Assembly (NCBI GenBank): GCA_900753715.1
Contig: CAAEAE010000098.1
Coordinates: 1 to 23,552 of the forward strand
Source of the DNA: an uncultured Roseburia sp.
Lineage (GTDB): Bacteria; Bacillota_A; Clostridia; Lachnospirales; Lachnospiraceae
Direction: 5' to 3'
Length of the DNA: 23,552 bases
Below the pieces are notes generated by a model. The model searched no databases, was not told the origin of the DNA, and saw only the letters and a program-made list of their open reading frames with translations. The translations under genes and the position numbers were made by a program. Of the stretch, positions 6,636-13,858 are shown piece by piece. Numbering within the stretch: position 1 is the stretch's first letter; each line of letters begins with the position of its first letter.

Positions 6636-8131
6636 TTTTCATTTCCTCCAGTCATCTGTACTTCAAGAATCTGTTCCGTATCCTGTGTAACCCGGCAGGC
6701 AGCACTCATCCTGCCACCGGTAACCCATACAATATGAGCACCATCTGCCAAAAGCCATATCTGCTCCCGCTCTTCCTTCGGAACTTTTTCGTCTATAAAA
6801 TACGATTTTAATTTCTTTTTATGTCCCGCTTCATCAAGCGTGAGGTAATCCCCGCTCTGTCGTTTACGAAATACGAGACCATTCTGTATTTTATCATAAT
6901 CAAACCATTTCGTATACCGCTTTTTCGCAATTTCCTTCATTTTTCCGGGGAAATCCACTGCTGTAAGCGTCTGTAACAGTTCCCCTGCGGGGTATAATTT
7001 TAAGAAAAAAGTCACATCCCCGGTCTCTATTTGAATTTTTCCATTCTCAATGCTCTGCGACAATTGTCTTTTATCAATTTCAATCGAAGCTTCAGCCCCT
7101 TCTCCCACCGTACAAGCCGGATTCTCCAGTCCAAGGCGTACCCCCTCGTAAACTCTTTCTGCCACAAGCTTTCCCGGAAGTTCCATCCTTCTGCCCACCT
7201 GCCTGCCTGCAAGGTCATATACTGCTTCCACATGCACTTCTCCGATGTCTTTTCCACCGCCCGAAAGCTCTGCTAAAAGTTCATGAATCAGTTCTTTTAT
7301 CACGAGTGCCGGTGCCTCATCAAACAACGCCCTGCCAAGAAGCACCGTTTCACCATCCCTTTTACAGTAGCTTTTCTCTGCCAGCTTAACCTGTTCCAAA
7401 AGAAATTGCCTCAGTTCTGCCAAAAGCGCCCCGGTTCTGCTGATATGCGAAACTGCCTGCGGATTGACCTCGGCAAGCTGCGGCATCACAAGATGCCGCA
7501 GTCTGTTCCGGCTGTATTCCACATCATTGTTTGTGCTATCCAAACAAAAATTCTGGTTTTTCCGGACAAGTTCTGCCTCAATTTCTTTTCTGGTACACCC
7601 AAGAAGCGGGCGGATTAAGTCTGCTCCCTCTGTAAGTTCCCGCTTTGACGGCATCCCGCAAAGCCCGGTCAGACCGCTCCCACGCACCATCTGAAACAGA
7701 ATCGTCTCCGCATTGTCATCCGCATGATGTGCCAGCGCAACACGAATCCTCCGCATTTTATTATCTGACCTTTGTCGTATTCTTTCTATTTCTTTCTGAT
7801 AACAATCATAGCGCAATAATCTTGCGGCTTCCTCAAGTCCGATTCCACGCTCTTTTGCAAACGCAGGCGCATCAACCGGATATATCCGGCATGGAATTTC
7901 CTGTTTTTCACAAATTTTTCTTACAAACGCTGCATCCGCAAGGCTTTCCTCCCCGCGGATTCCATGCTCAATATGCACCGCAGAAAGGGTGCAGGCTAAC
8001 TGCTCTTTTGCTTCCTTTAACAGAAGCAGAAGGCACACGGAGTCCGCACCGCCGGATAATCCAACGATTACATGGTCTCCTTTTTCAATTAAATGCTCTG
8101 TGTAAATCCACTTTAACATTTGTCCAATCAT
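6632..8131 (-). CDS. tilS: tRNA(Ile)-lysidine synthase TilS
   Basis: A 499-residue enzyme that attaches lysine to C34 of the CAU-anticodon tRNA-Ile, so that it reads AUA and is charged with isoleucine; essential in most bacteria. The N-terminal PP-loop ATPase has SGGADS (26-31), followed by HIEHGIRGEES and the ALAHHADDNAETILFQMVRGSG substrate region (quoted in part: HHADDNAET). The C-terminal third resembles the TilS_C domain (around 400-490). The ATG directly follows the spoIIE stop with no gap (TAGATG), with GGGAG in the spoIIE tail as ribosome binding site, so the two genes are probably translationally coupled. Confidence 0.96.
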   Translation of the reverse strand: MIGQMLKWIYTEHLIEKGDHVIVGLSGGADSVCLLLLLKEAKEQLACTLSAVHIEHGIRGEESLADAAFVRKICEKQEIPCRIYPVDAPAFAKERGIGLEEAARLLRYDCYQKEIERIRQRSDNKMRRIRVALAHHADDNAETILFQMVRGSGLTGLCGMPSKRELTEGADLIRPLLGCTRKEIEAELVRKNQNFCLDSTNNDVEYSRNRLRHLVMPQLAEVNPQAVSHISRTGALLAELRQFLLEQVKLAEKSYCKRDGETVLLGRALFDEAPALVIKELIHELLAELSGGGKDIGEVHVEAVYDLAGRQVGRRMELPGKLVAERVYEGVRLGLENPACTVGEGAEASIEIDKRQLSQSIENGKIQIETGDVTFFLKLYPAGELLQTLTAVDFPGKMKEIAKKRYTKWFDYDKIQNGLVFRKRQSGDYLTLDEAGHKKKLKSYFIDEKVPKEEREQIWLLADGAHIVWVTGGRMSAACRVTQDTEQILEVQMTGGNEK

Positions 8132-9973
8132 CTATTTCTCCCAGATGCAGGCAGCGAGAATAGTCATATCGTCCTGCACTTTTCCTCCGGTAAAAAGAAG
8201 CACCCGCTCCATCATTCTTTTTGCAAGAATTCCCGGATTGTTCGTCTGAATGCTCTCTATCATTTCCTGCATCGTTTCCTCCGGTTCCGGAACACGTAGA
8301 TATTCTAACACACCATCCGTGACCATGACAACAAAATCCCCGTTTTGTAAGACTCTTTCGCTCGTCTCAATCTCCACCTGGGCATCCGCTCCGACCGGAA
8401 GGTTCTTGGAGCTGATGCATTCCACTGTATCGCCGTGTTTGATAAACGCTGCCGCCGCTCCGATTTTGTAAAATCCTGCCCTGCCGTCGTACAGATTAAT
8501 CCGGCAGAGGTCTACCGTGGAATACAAATCGTCCTCCCCCTTCATCACCATCGCGGAATTCATCATGCGCACAGCTGTCTCCACAGAAAATCCGGCTACC
8601 AGAAACCGTTCCACCAGATCTAATACCATCTCGCTTTCCTTGCAGGCGGTACTGCCGGAGCCCATTCCGTCGGAAAGTCCAAGCAGCACTTCTCCACATT
8701 CCTGCTCCAGAAAAGAAAAGTTATCCCCGGATATCTGCGCACCGTCTTTTTTCATCCGCGCAATCCCGTGCACATTGCGGAATTTCGTGTCCTCATACAA
8801 GACAAACCTTGCCGCTTCCTTTGCGATAAAGGTCTTACATTCAGAATCAAGACGCAATGTCTTTGAGAGTGCACCGCCCGCAGCAGCTACAAACGTCTTC
8901 ACTGCAATGCAGCCGCCTTTCTTGCTGCGCAGCATTGCTTCTAAACGGATATGCCCGTCAAGCGTCCGTATCAGATGCATTTCTTCTATTACGATTCCAT
9001 GCTCTTTTGCCCGGTAACGGATTTCTGCCATACTCCGCCGCTCCTGCCTGTCAAGCACCTGTTCTTCCCTTGCGCAGTCCTGCATAATGTATGCCATGGC
9101 GTCGAGCTGTTCCGCAATTACCTGCCGGTTCTCGAGCAGTCTGTGATACCACGCCCGGTTTAAATTGACCCGCTGAAACACCCAGACTGCCTGTTCGATC
9201 ATGTCACGGCTCTTTTTGCAGTACTGCCCTAACACTTCCTCGCTGTCCTCCGCCGGCTTCCCCGTATGCCAGATTCCGGTTAAAAGCTCTGAAATTGCAC
9301 CATATAGAGGGGAGGAATCTCTCTCCCAGCAGACAGCGCAGGAATCGCAGGACGCACAGATTTTTCCGGTCAGTTCGTTTTGCACCTGTCCAAGTTCTGC
9401 CGGATTGTACTGGTTCTTCGGATTACTCATCGACATAAAAATCTGCGAAAGTCCCTGAAAGGATTCCGCATAGCCTCTGAGACGCTCCTCATTCCCGCTA
9501 TGCTCTTTTATCTCCTTTAGACGTGGCTGCCATTCCCACTCCAAAAAGCCGTGTATTCCTCTGTTTAACAATACTACCACTCCACACACAAAGACAGCTT
9601 CCAAAAACACTACAAGCGGTTCCGGCTGGTTTTTCCATTGCAGCATGCTTCCGCAAAATGATATTATAATTGTAGTGATTCCGGTGAGCCCACCGGCAAG
9701 CATCGCAGGACAGCCTTCATTTGCCCACTCCACAAGCTTGACTGCAAGCGCCGTCACCAAAAGAATTACCATGTATTTTATCATGGCGGTAAGCGGCATA
9801 AATAAGAACATTCCTATGTACATAATTCCAAGCAGGGCCAGTCCGTTTCCATTTTCTAAATACAGCGCCGTAAAATATGCCGGTGCGACCGGATAGCAGC
9901 CCATGACTCCTATTTTGCAGACCACGCTTCCAAGCAGTGTCAGTATCATTTGTCTTGTTCCCATCTTCTTCAT
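8132..9973 (-). CDS. spoIIE: Stage II sporulation protein E (PP2C phosphatase)
   Basis: A 613-residue membrane phosphatase that dephosphorylates SpoIIAA to activate sigma-F in the forespore and acts at the polar septum. The N-terminal hydrophobic region (about 10-140) holds roughly four to six membrane segments, shorter than the ten of the 827-residue Bacillus protein. A central domain has the cysteine cluster CASCDSCAVCW (206-216) typical of SpoIIE. The PP2C domain has LSDGMGSG with Asp435, VTDGV with Asp553 and QDDMT with Asp601/602. I chose the ATG at 9973 because AAGGAG precedes it by 10 nt. An upstream TTG at 10042 keeps the frame open but lacks a ribosome binding site and is itself the -35 hexamer of the promoter. 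First gene of the operon with tilS, hpt and ftsH. Confidence 0.93.
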   Translation of the reverse strand: MKKMGTRQMILTLLGSVVCKIGVMGCYPVAPAYFTALYLENGNGLALLGIMYIGMFLFMPLTAMIKYMVILLVTALAVKLVEWANEGCPAMLAGGLTGITTIIISFCGSMLQWKNQPEPLVVFLEAVFVCGVVVLLNRGIHGFLEWEWQPRLKEIKEHSGNEERLRGYAESFQGLSQIFMSMSNPKNQYNPAELGQVQNELTGKICASCDSCAVCWERDSSPLYGAISELLTGIWHTGKPAEDSEEVLGQYCKKSRDMIEQAVWVFQRVNLNRAWYHRLLENRQVIAEQLDAMAYIMQDCAREEQVLDRQERRSMAEIRYRAKEHGIVIEEMHLIRTLDGHIRLEAMLRSKKGGCIAVKTFVAAAGGALSKTLRLDSECKTFIAKEAARFVLYEDTKFRNVHGIARMKKDGAQISGDNFSFLEQECGEVLLGLSDGMGSGSTACKESEMVLDLVERFLVAGFSVETAVRMMNSAMVMKGEDDLYSTVDLCRINLYDGRAGFYKIGAAAAFIKHGDTVECISSKNLPVGADAQVEIETSERVLQNGDFVVMVTDGVLEYLRVPEPEETMQEMIESIQTNNPGILAKRMMERVLLFTGGKVQDDMTILAACIWEK

Positions 9974-10009
9974 AACAACGATTCTCCTTTTCTTTTTCGG
10001 GTGAATCTG

Positions 10010-10042
10010 ATTATAGATTTGGGAACCGGAAATGTTTGTCAA
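10010..10042 (-). promoter_or_regulatory. spoIIE promoter with 21-bp spacer (Spo0A-type)
   Basis: A perfect TTGACA (10042-10037) and a perfect TATAAT (10015-10010) are separated by 21 bp on the minus strand. Spacing this wide is poor for sigma-A alone but is the known hallmark of Spo0A~P-activated spoIIE and spoIIG promoters in Bacillus. The predicted start near 10003 gives a leader of about 30 nt to the spoIIE ATG. Confidence 0.65.
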
Positions 10043-10067
10043 AGCGGGGGCCTGTTTTTAAAAACTT

Positions 10068-10102
10068 TTCGCCAAAATCTCTTTTGCTTTGTCTTTTCGA
10101 CG
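10068..10102 (-). promoter_or_regulatory. Two Spo0A-box-like sites upstream of spoIIE
   Basis: On the minus strand, TGGCGAA (10074-10068) matches the 0A-box consensus TGNCGAA exactly and CGTCGAA (10102-10096) matches in six of seven positions. Both are followed by AAG, and their centres are 28 bp apart. They lie upstream of the 21-bp-spaced promoter. A weaker CCTCGAA occurs near 10130. Short motifs like these arise by chance; position is what makes them credible. Confidence 0.5.
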
Positions 10103-10166
10103 GACTTTGAAGTTCTTTATGCTTTCGAGGCTCTTACGGTATCTGACCTTTACTTTCCCATAACGT

Positions 10167-10199
10167 AAAACGGGAGACAGAATTCATTCCTGTCTCCCG
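10167..10199 (-). terminator. Intrinsic terminator of the hup-divIC cluster
   Basis: A perfect 10-bp stem (CGGGAGACAG 10171-10180 with 10190-10199) with a 9-nt loop, followed on the minus strand by TTTT. It lies 20 bp after the divIC stop codon and separates that cluster from the spoIIE promoter region. Confidence 0.85.
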
Positions 10200-10219
10200 G
10201 ATACTTCTTGTTTTCTATG

Positions 10220-10525
10220 TTATTTCGCTTTTGTCTCTTTGAAAATGATTTCATTCTCATATGCCATTCCAAGCTTGCTCTTTGCAACATTCTCTACATA
10301 CTGGCTGGACTGCATATAATCCTGATACTCTTCTAATGATGCCTGACGTTCCTCTTCATCCTGAAGCTGCTCCCGCAAAGCTGCCTCTTTCTGTATGTAC
10401 TCCTGATCCTTCTCGTATACACGCACAATCTGAATGGACATCACTGCCACAAATACAAGGGCGATCATGGTAATGCAGCGTTTTCCTGCACGGCTGTTCT
10501 TCTTATGTTTCATATGTCCTTTCAT
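10220..10525 (-). CDS. divIC: Septum formation initiator family protein (DivIC/FtsB-like)
   Basis: A 101-residue single-pass membrane protein of the DivIC/FtsB family, part of the FtsL-DivIC(-DivIB) complex that activates septal wall synthesis. A basic cytoplasmic N-terminus (1-17) is followed by one membrane segment (about 18-35), a coiled coil (about 38-78) rich in E/Q/L, and the family's short C-terminal motif VAKSKLGMAYENEIIF. The ATG at 10525 follows AGGGGGAG; an internal ATG at codon 5 is less well placed. It ends the cluster hup-rqcP-yabP-yabQ-divIC, the same place as in Bacillus subtilis. FtsB and FtsL homologues are hard to tell apart by sequence; context supports DivIC. Confidence 0.88.
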   Translation of the reverse strand: MKGHMKHKKNSRAGKRCITMIALVFVAVMSIQIVRVYEKDQEYIQKEAALREQLQDEEERQASLEEYQDYMQSSQYVENVAKSKLGMAYENEIIFKETKAK

Positions 10526-10541
10526 AACCGCTCCCCCTTTG

Positions 10542-10994
10542 CTAATGCTTAGATATTCCTATTTTAATCGCTTTCCACACTTTTTTCAATTGTTTTCTAA
10601 AAAAAACATGGATTTTTTTTCCGATAAAGCAAAACGGATGAAAAATGACAGATACCACTTTTCCAACAGTTCCAAACAGGGCTTTTAGCACCAGCACATT
10701 GAGCCGGATTACAAACCGGCTGAGCAGCCCATAGTAAAGCAGCATTCCGACCACAACGCCACCGATTGCATAACCGCGGATTTTTCCGTCATTTTGGGTA
10801 TAGAGCATCACAAATACCGCTGCCGTGCAGACCATCCAGTACAAAAAATCTTCTATTCCTATCCAGATTGTCCCATGTGGAAAGACTCTGCGCAGAATGC
10901 GGAAGCAGTCATACAGCAAAAACATCCCGGTCCCTAAGAGCACAGATACTCCTAAAAATGACGCCTCCTGCCCGATAACTTCACTGACCGCCAT
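10542..10994 (-). CDS. yabQ: Spore cortex biosynthesis protein YabQ
   Basis: A 150-residue polytopic membrane protein. Hydrophobic segments lie at about 12-30, 50-65 and 74-92, with a basic hydrophobic C-terminal tail. The N-terminal pattern (FLLYDCFRILRRVFPHG) followed by IEDFLYWM is typical of YabQ. In Bacillus, YabQ is made in the mother cell, locates to the outer forespore membrane and is needed for cortex formation. The start codon directly abuts the yabP stop (TAAATG) with only a weak upstream GGAAGG, so translation is probably coupled to yabP. Sixteen bp separate it from divIC. Confidence 0.88.
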   Translation of the reverse strand: MAVSEVIGQEASFLGVSVLLGTGMFLLYDCFRILRRVFPHGTIWIGIEDFLYWMVCTAAVFVMLYTQNDGKIRGYAIGGVVVGMLLYYGLLSRFVIRLNVLVLKALFGTVGKVVSVIFHPFCFIGKKIHVFFRKQLKKVWKAIKIGISKH

Positions 10995-11282
10995 TTATTT
11001 AAACAGCCTTCCAAGGACGGACTGCGCCTGTTTCCCGGCGGTCTTTACATCCGAATAAGTTAATGAATCAATCCGCCCCTCTATGTCAACCTCCCCTTTT
11101 TCTAACGTCAGCCTGTTTACATGAAGGTCATGCCCTTTGATTAAAAGCATCCCAAGTTCCGTTTCCAGCAGAATCTCTGCCACATCAAAGGACAGCACAT
11201 CCACCACGCCGCTGAATGCCCCACTTTTGCGGTTCGACAGCAGCACCTTGTGTGTTTTCGCCACATTATTTTTCTCGTCCAT
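10995..11282 (-). CDS. yabP: Sporulation protein YabP
   Basis: A 95-residue cytoplasmic protein of the YabP family. It has the family core HKVLLSNRKSGAFSGVVDVL followed by a small beta-rich domain containing the GxLxIKGxDLHVxxLxLExGxVxIEGxI pattern. It accompanies YabQ in sporulating Firmicutes; in Bacillus the two are co-transcribed late in the mother cell, and the exact role of YabP is unclear. The ATG is preceded by a perfect AGGAGG at 9 nt, but that site is buried in a 13-bp hairpin (11286-11324), suggesting control of translation or transcription at this junction. Confidence 0.9.
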   Translation of the reverse strand: MDEKNNVAKTHKVLLSNRKSGAFSGVVDVLSFDVAEILLETELGMLLIKGHDLHVNRLTLEKGEVDIEGRIDSLTYSDVKTAGKQAQSVLGRLFK

Positions 11283-11324
11283 AAAAACGCACCTCCTACA
11301 GAAAACTATATTAGGAGGTGCGTT
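11283..11324 (-). promoter_or_regulatory. Hairpin sequestering the yabP ribosome binding site / terminator
   Basis: A perfect 13-bp inverted repeat (11286-11298 with 11312-11324) and a 13-nt loop lie between the rqcP stop and the yabP ATG. On the minus strand the 3' arm reads TAGGAGGTGCGTT, so it contains the yabP Shine-Dalgarno sequence (11297-11292). Five T (11287-11283) run directly into the ATG. It has the form of an intrinsic terminator and of an SD-sequestering hairpin at once. Confidence 0.8.
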
Positions 11325-11327
11325 CTT

Positions 11328-11570
11328 TTATGATACATATTCAAACAAATCTTTTGCTTCTTCTTTCTTGGTGGTGTCTAACAGATTTAACACCTTCACC
11401 TTCACGGTTTTGGTTCCAAAGGCGATTTCTATGATATCGCCAACCTTTACGTTGACGGATGCCTTTGCCGGTTTACCGTTCACGCTCACCCTGCCCGCAT
11501 CGCACGCCTCATTGGCAACCGTGCGGCGCTTGATTAAGCGCGATACCTTTAAAAATTTATCAAGTCTCAT
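11328..11570 (-). CDS. rqcP: RqcP/YabO, S4-domain ribosome quality control factor
   Basis: An 80-residue protein that is essentially one S4 RNA-binding domain: MRLDKFLKVSRLIKRRT at the N-terminus, then GRVSVNGKPAKASVNVKVGD. It closely follows Bacillus RqcP (YabO), which works with RqcH on obstructed 50S subunits to add C-terminal alanine tails to stalled nascent chains. The C-terminal DTTKKEEA is also characteristic of RqcP. I start it at the ATG at 11570, preceded by GGAGG, because an earlier in-frame ATG (11624) lies in the loop of the hup terminator. It sits between hup and yabP, its usual neighbours. Confidence 0.93.
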   Translation of the reverse strand: MRLDKFLKVSRLIKRRTVANEACDAGRVSVNGKPAKASVNVKVGDIIEIAFGTKTVKVKVLNLLDTTKKEEAKDLFEYVS

Positions 11571-11604
11571 GTCATACCTCCATTTCATCCAGATTCTGGT
11601 ATTT

Positions 11605-11639
11605 AAAAACGGGTTCCTACACACGTAGGAACCCGTTTT
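11605..11639 (-). terminator. Intrinsic terminator of hup
   Basis: A perfect 15-bp stem (11606-11620 with 11625-11639) with a 4-nt loop, followed by a run of five T on the minus strand (11609-11605, partly in the stem). It lies 15 bp after the hup stop. It should make hup largely monocistronic, with rqcP expressed by read-through or a weak internal promoter. Confidence 0.9.
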
Positions 11640-11654
11640 GCTTATCCCATATAA

Positions 11655-11930
11655 TTAAGCGTTTACGATATCTTTTAAAGCTTTTCCTGCTTTAAACTTC
11701 GGAGCCTTAGAAGCCGGGATGGTCATCTCTTTACCAGACTGCGGGTTTCTTCCGGTTCTCTCTGCTCTCTCAGCTACTTCAAAAGTACCGAATCCTACTA
11801 ACTGAATCTTCTCACCTTTTTTTAATTCCTCAGCAACAACATCTGTGAATGCCTTTAATGCTGCCTCTGCGTCTTTTTTGCTTAACTCAGCCTTCTCAGC
11901 CATAGCTGCAACTAACTCTGCTTTGTTCAT
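11655..11930 (-). CDS. hup: DNA-binding protein HU
   Basis: A 91-residue histone-like protein that binds and bends DNA as a dimer and compacts the nucleoid. The whole HU/IHF fold is present: helical N-terminal part, GFGTFEVAERAERTGRNP (47-64) with the conserved GFGTF and the RxGRNPQTG-like DNA-binding arm, and the C-terminal FKAGKALKDIVN. Length is typical. GGAGG lies 10 nt before the ATG. A strong consensus promoter and a strong terminator flank it, consistent with high expression as a separate unit. Confidence 0.97.
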   Translation of the reverse strand: MNKAELVAAMAEKAELSKKDAEAALKAFTDVVAEELKKGEKIQLVGFGTFEVAERAERTGRNPQSGKEMTIPASKAPKFKAGKALKDIVNA

Positions 11931-12002
11931 GTCAAAAATTCCTCCTCTGGATTTTCAAATATTAATGACGGTAAGTTCATTTCAAAAATTACCTACTTCA
12001 TA

Positions 12003-12031
12003 TTTATACTTGTTTTCTGTGCCTTTGTCAA
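12003..12031 (-). promoter_or_regulatory. Strong sigma-A promoter of hup
   Basis: On the minus strand a perfect TTGACA (12031-12026), 17-bp spacer and TATAAA (12008-12003). The predicted start near 11995 gives a 5' leader of about 65 nt. It starts 25 bp past the phosphoglucomutase stop codon, where no clear terminator is visible, so some read-through into hup is possible. Confidence 0.8.
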
Positions 12032-12056
12032 GAAAAATCCTCCATTTCAGCGACTT

Positions 12057-13790
12057 TTACAGCATTGCGTCAATCATCGTATGAACGGCTGCTGACAGCT
12101 CCTTTGATTTTTTCTCTGCATCGTCTAATGAGGTTCCTTTTACACCCAGATAGAATTTTACCTTCGGCTCTGTTCCGGAAGGTCTGACGCATACCCAGGC
12201 ATCGTCTGTCAACTCATAATAAAGCACGTTGGAAGAAGGAAGCCCTGTCGGCTTTACTGCTCCTGTTTTTACATCTGTAATTGTATCTTTTTTGTAATCG
12301 CGTACAGCTGTTACCTGGTATTTGCCGATTTCTGCCGGTGCGTTTACACGGAGTGTATCCATAATGGACTGGATTTTTGCAAGTCCCTCAATGCCTTTGA
12401 GTGTAATAGAGGTCACATCATCCTTGTAGTAACCATAGCGCTCGTACATTGCAAGCATTGCATCCCAGAGCGTCATGTTTTTGGTCTTATAGTAAGCCGC
12501 AGCCTCGCAAAGCGTCATGGAAGCAACAATGGCATCCTTGTCCCTCGCATAGGTTCCGGTCAGACAGCCATAGCTTTCTTCCATACCAAACAGATAGGTT
12601 CCTTTTCCGGTCTTTTCAAATTCCAGAATCTTCTGTCCGATAAACTTAAATCCGGTCAGTACTTCAATCAGCTCAATGCCATAATATTTTGCAATGGCAT
12701 CTGCCATATTGGTAGAAACGATGGAACGGATAAATGCACCGTCTGCCGGAAGCCCTTTTAACTCTTTTCTCTGTCCGATGACATAATCACCAATCAGACA
12801 GCCGGACATATTGCCGGTTAAGCTGTGATATTCTCCGGTCTTGGAATCTTTTACATAAACACCGAGACGGTCAGCATCCGGGTCTGTGGCAAGGATTAAG
12901 TCCGCATCTACTTTTTTGCCGAGTGCAAGTCCAAGTTCAAATGCCTCTGCTGCCTCCGGGTTCGGATAGCTTACGGTCGGGAAATCCCCATCCGGCAGTT
13001 CCTGCTCCGGAACCACATAGACATTCTGAAATCCCAATTCTTTTAATACGCGGCGTACCGGGATATTTCCAGTTCCATGCAACGGTGTATACACAATTTT
13101 TAACTCTGCCCCCACCTTGTCGATGCAGTCCTGATGAAGAACGAGCTTCTTTAATTCCGCAATATACGGGTCATCAATATCAGCACCGATGACCTGATAT
13201 AATCCTGCCTTCTTTGCATCCTCAAGCTCCATGGTCTTAACGGTCGCATAATCGGTCACTTTCTTTACTTCCGCCATGATTCCGGTATCGTGAGGCGGTG
13301 TAATCTGTGCGCCATCCTCCCAGTATACCTTATAACCATTGTATTCCGGCGGATTGTGGCTTGCTGTGATATTAATTCCGGCAGTGCAGCCGAGTTTTCT
13401 TACCGCATAGGAAAGCTCCGGTGTCGGCCGCAGGGATTCAAATACATACGCTTTGATTCCGTTTGCAGCAAGGCAGAGTGCTGCCACATCTGCAAATTCC
13501 GGTGACATTCTTCTTGAATCATAAGCAATTGCAACGCCTTTTTTTTCTGCGCCGACACCAAGAATATAGTTTGCCAGCCCCTGCGTTGCCTTGCGGACGG
13601 TGTACACATTCATACGGTTGGTTCCGGCTCCGATAATTCCGCGGAGTCCCGCCGTACCAAATTCCAGATCCATGTAAAAACGTTCTTCAATTTCCTTTTC
13701 ATTTCCGGCGATTGCCTGTAGTTCTTTTCTGGTCTCCTCATCAAAATATGGATTGTTCAGCCATTCTTCATACGATTCTCTGTATCCCAT
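12057..13790 (-). CDS. Alpha-phosphoglucomutase / phosphomannomutase
   Basis: A 577-residue alpha-D-phosphohexomutase that interconverts glucose-6-phosphate and glucose-1-phosphate (or the mannose forms), feeding UDP-glucose, glycogen and envelope sugar synthesis. All four active-site segments are visible: phosphoserine loop TASHNP (142-147, Ser144), metal loop DPDADR (303-308), sugar-binding loop EESYG (404-408) and phosphate-binding RPSGTEPK (536-543). Length and the RFYMDLEFGTAGLRG start match the Bacillus PgcA/YhxB type. The ATG follows AGGAGG. It lies 68 bp downstream of the lipoprotein gene without a clear terminator between them. Confidence 0.95.
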   Translation of the reverse strand: MGYRESYEEWLNNPYFDEETRKELQAIAGNEKEIEERFYMDLEFGTAGLRGIIGAGTNRMNVYTVRKATQGLANYILGVGAEKKGVAIAYDSRRMSPEFADVAALCLAANGIKAYVFESLRPTPELSYAVRKLGCTAGINITASHNPPEYNGYKVYWEDGAQITPPHDTGIMAEVKKVTDYATVKTMELEDAKKAGLYQVIGADIDDPYIAELKKLVLHQDCIDKVGAELKIVYTPLHGTGNIPVRRVLKELGFQNVYVVPEQELPDGDFPTVSYPNPEAAEAFELGLALGKKVDADLILATDPDADRLGVYVKDSKTGEYHSLTGNMSGCLIGDYVIGQRKELKGLPADGAFIRSIVSTNMADAIAKYYGIELIEVLTGFKFIGQKILEFEKTGKGTYLFGMEESYGCLTGTYARDKDAIVASMTLCEAAAYYKTKNMTLWDAMLAMYERYGYYKDDVTSITLKGIEGLAKIQSIMDTLRVNAPAEIGKYQVTAVRDYKKDTITDVKTGAVKPTGLPSSNVLYYELTDDAWVCVRPSGTEPKVKFYLGVKGTSLDDAEKKSKELSAAVHTMIDAML

Positions 13791-13858
13791 CTTTTTCCTC
13801 CTGCTTTAAAATGATTCTTTAAATATGATAACGTGTCTGCCACGCAATCTTCCTAATT

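Noticed and set aside
9974..10042. N-terminal extension of spoIIE to a TTG at 10042
   Set aside because: No ribosome binding site; the TTG is part of a perfect TTGACA -35 box and the TATAAT also lies inside the extension. The ATG at 9973 has AAGGAG at 10 nt.
11571..11624. N-terminal extension of rqcP to an ATG at 11624
   Set aside because: That ATG lies in the loop of the hup terminator; the ATG at 11570 has GGAGG and matches the MRLDKFLK start of the family.
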